From Deltaproteobacteria bacterium (lineage in GTDB: Bacteria; Desulfobacterota_B; Binatia; UBA9968), in NCBI GenBank assembly GCA_016193385.1, contig JACPSF010000197.1:1-6599 (forward strand): a stretch of 6,599 bases of DNA, in the 5' to 3' direction. The position numbers and the translations under genes were made by a program. The notes below the pieces were generated by a model. That model was not told where the DNA came from. It did no database searches and saw only the letters and a program-made list of their open reading frames with translations. The first letter of the stretch is position 1; every line of letters begins with the position of its first letter. Below, piece after piece: positions 5,925-6,599 of the stretch.

Positions 5925-6599
5925 ATGAGCCGATCCCTCAAAGAGATTTTGCTCGGGAAGCCCAAGAGTCCGCTGGATCCGCGGGTCTTCCACCAGATCT
6001 CTCTCGTCGCCTTTCTCGCCTGGGTCGGGCTCGGGGCAGACGGATTAAGTTCATCAGCTTACGGACCGGAAGAAGCCTTTTTGGCGCTGGGAGAGCACGT
6101 TTACCTTGCCCTGCCTCTCGCCGTCCTCATGGCTGTCACCGTTTTCGTCATCTCAGCGAGCTACAGCCAAATTATCGAGCTCTTCCCCACCGGCGGCGGA
6201 GGTTATCTTGTCGCCAGCAAACTCCTCGGGCCTCGGGTGGGCCTGATCTCCGGCTGTGCCCTGGTTGTCGACTACATGCTGACCATCGCCATTTCCGTCG
6301 CGAGCGGGACCGACGCGATTTTCAGCTTCCTCCCCGAGTCCGTGCGCGCGGCGAAAATCGCCGTCGAAGTCTTTTTAATTTTCTTTCTTATCTTCCTTAA
6401 CCTGCGAGGCACCAAAGAGTCCGTCCTTTTTCTCCTCCCCATTTTTCTCCTTTTCGTTCTTATGCATGTGCTCGCCATTGCTCTGGGCGTCGTCCCCGGA
6501 GCAGCGGAGATACCCGCGCTCGCCTCCCGGACTTATGGGGAGACTATGGGAAATATCAAAGCGCTGGGCCTGGCCGCCACGCTTTTTATTTTCTTCCAT
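5925..6599 (+). CDS. APC-superfamily permease, KimA/YdaO-like (potassium or amino-acid transporter), 3' end outside window
   Basis: The first 225 residues of an integral membrane transporter. Hydrophobic segments lie at about 25-47, 61-80, 105-133, 145-160 and 167-187, with a further one starting at about 214. The sequence resembles Bacillus KimA (YdaO) feature by feature: a short LLGKPKS cytoplasmic start, GADGLSSSAYG in helix 1, SQIIELFPTGGGGYLVASK after helix 2, VVDYMLTIAISVASGTDAI in helix 3, and NLRGTKES after helix 4. Asp39 and Tyr46 keep the spacing of the KimA potassium ligands Asp36/Tyr43, and Thr120/Ser124 keep that of Thr121/Ser125 (KimA residue numbers from memory). Potassium uptake is therefore a reasonable alternative to the generic label 'amino acid permease', but substrate is inference. 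Any C-terminal cytoplasmic domain, which in KimA matters for control by cyclic di-AMP, would lie outside the window. No Shine-Dalgarno is visible before ATG 5925. Confidence 0.88.
   Translation, partial: MSRSLKEILLGKPKSPLDPRVFHQISLVAFLAWVGLGADGLSSSAYGPEEAFLALGEHVYLALPLAVLMAVTVFVISASYSQIIELFPTGGGGYLVASKLLGPRVGLISGCALVVDYMLTIAISVASGTDAIFSFLPESVRAAKIAVEVFLIFFLIFLNLRGTKESVLFLLPIFLLFVLMHVLAIALGVVPGAAEIPALASRTYGETMGNIKALGLAATLFIFFH

Noticed and set aside
5310..5993. Open frame of 227 codons on the minus strand
   Set aside because: Antisense to the conserved C-terminal ThyX-like domain and the transporter start; no family features.
6272..6599. Lysine/arginine-rich minus-strand open frames at 6272-6478 and 6375-6599
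   Set aside because: Antisense to transmembrane helices of the transporter; the Lys/Arg richness is simply the complement of T-rich hydrophobic codons.

Overview
The window reads as chromosomal DNA from a GC-rich bacterium (roughly 60 % G+C by eye). Genes are tightly packed, start codons are mixed (ATG and GTG), and adjacent genes overlap by four bases. No ribosomal RNA, tRNA, phage, transposon or CRISPR sequence is visible. The gene types would fit an uncultured or soil/subsurface lineage such as a deltaproteobacterium-like, Binatota-like or NC10/Nitrospirota-like organism. This placement is inference from gene types and composition, and I hold it with low confidence.

Layout: (1) 1-822, minus strand: an atypical short-chain dehydrogenase/epimerase-like protein of the TIGR01777 (SDR39U1/YfcH) family, with its C-terminus cut off by the window edge. 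(2) Across a 51-bp divergent spacer, on the plus strand, a three-gene cassette with end-to-start overlaps: a FabF-like ketosynthase (874-2223), a class I SAM methyltransferase (2220-2984) and a geranylgeranyl-reductase-like FAD oxidoreductase (2981-4147). (3) A short AT-rich gap with a plausible promoter (4148-4217). (4) 4218-5882: a 554-residue double-domain ThyX-like protein. (5) After 42 bp, the first 225 residues of an APC-superfamily transporter that resembles the KimA/YdaO potassium importer (5925 to the window end).

The ketosynthase, methyltransferase and flavoprotein genes overlap in ATGA and GTGA junctions and are almost certainly co-transcribed and translationally coupled. Condensation, methylation and flavin oxidation/reduction together suggest a small specialised lipid or polyketide pathway. 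It resembles in logic the Streptomyces srsABC phenolic-lipid cassette (type III PKS, methyltransferase, flavoprotein hydroxylase), but with a FabF-type condensing enzyme. No acyl carrier protein is encoded here, so it would have to be borrowed from fatty-acid synthesis or encoded elsewhere.

The most intriguing single protein is the ThyX-like one. The two ThyX-like halves have each lost different parts of the family signature: the first keeps S-x-R-Y but not RHR, and the second keeps RHR but not S-x-R-Y. In true ThyX these two elements meet at an inter-subunit site, so the protein may be a fused pseudodimer with one composite site, or a repurposed flavoprotein.
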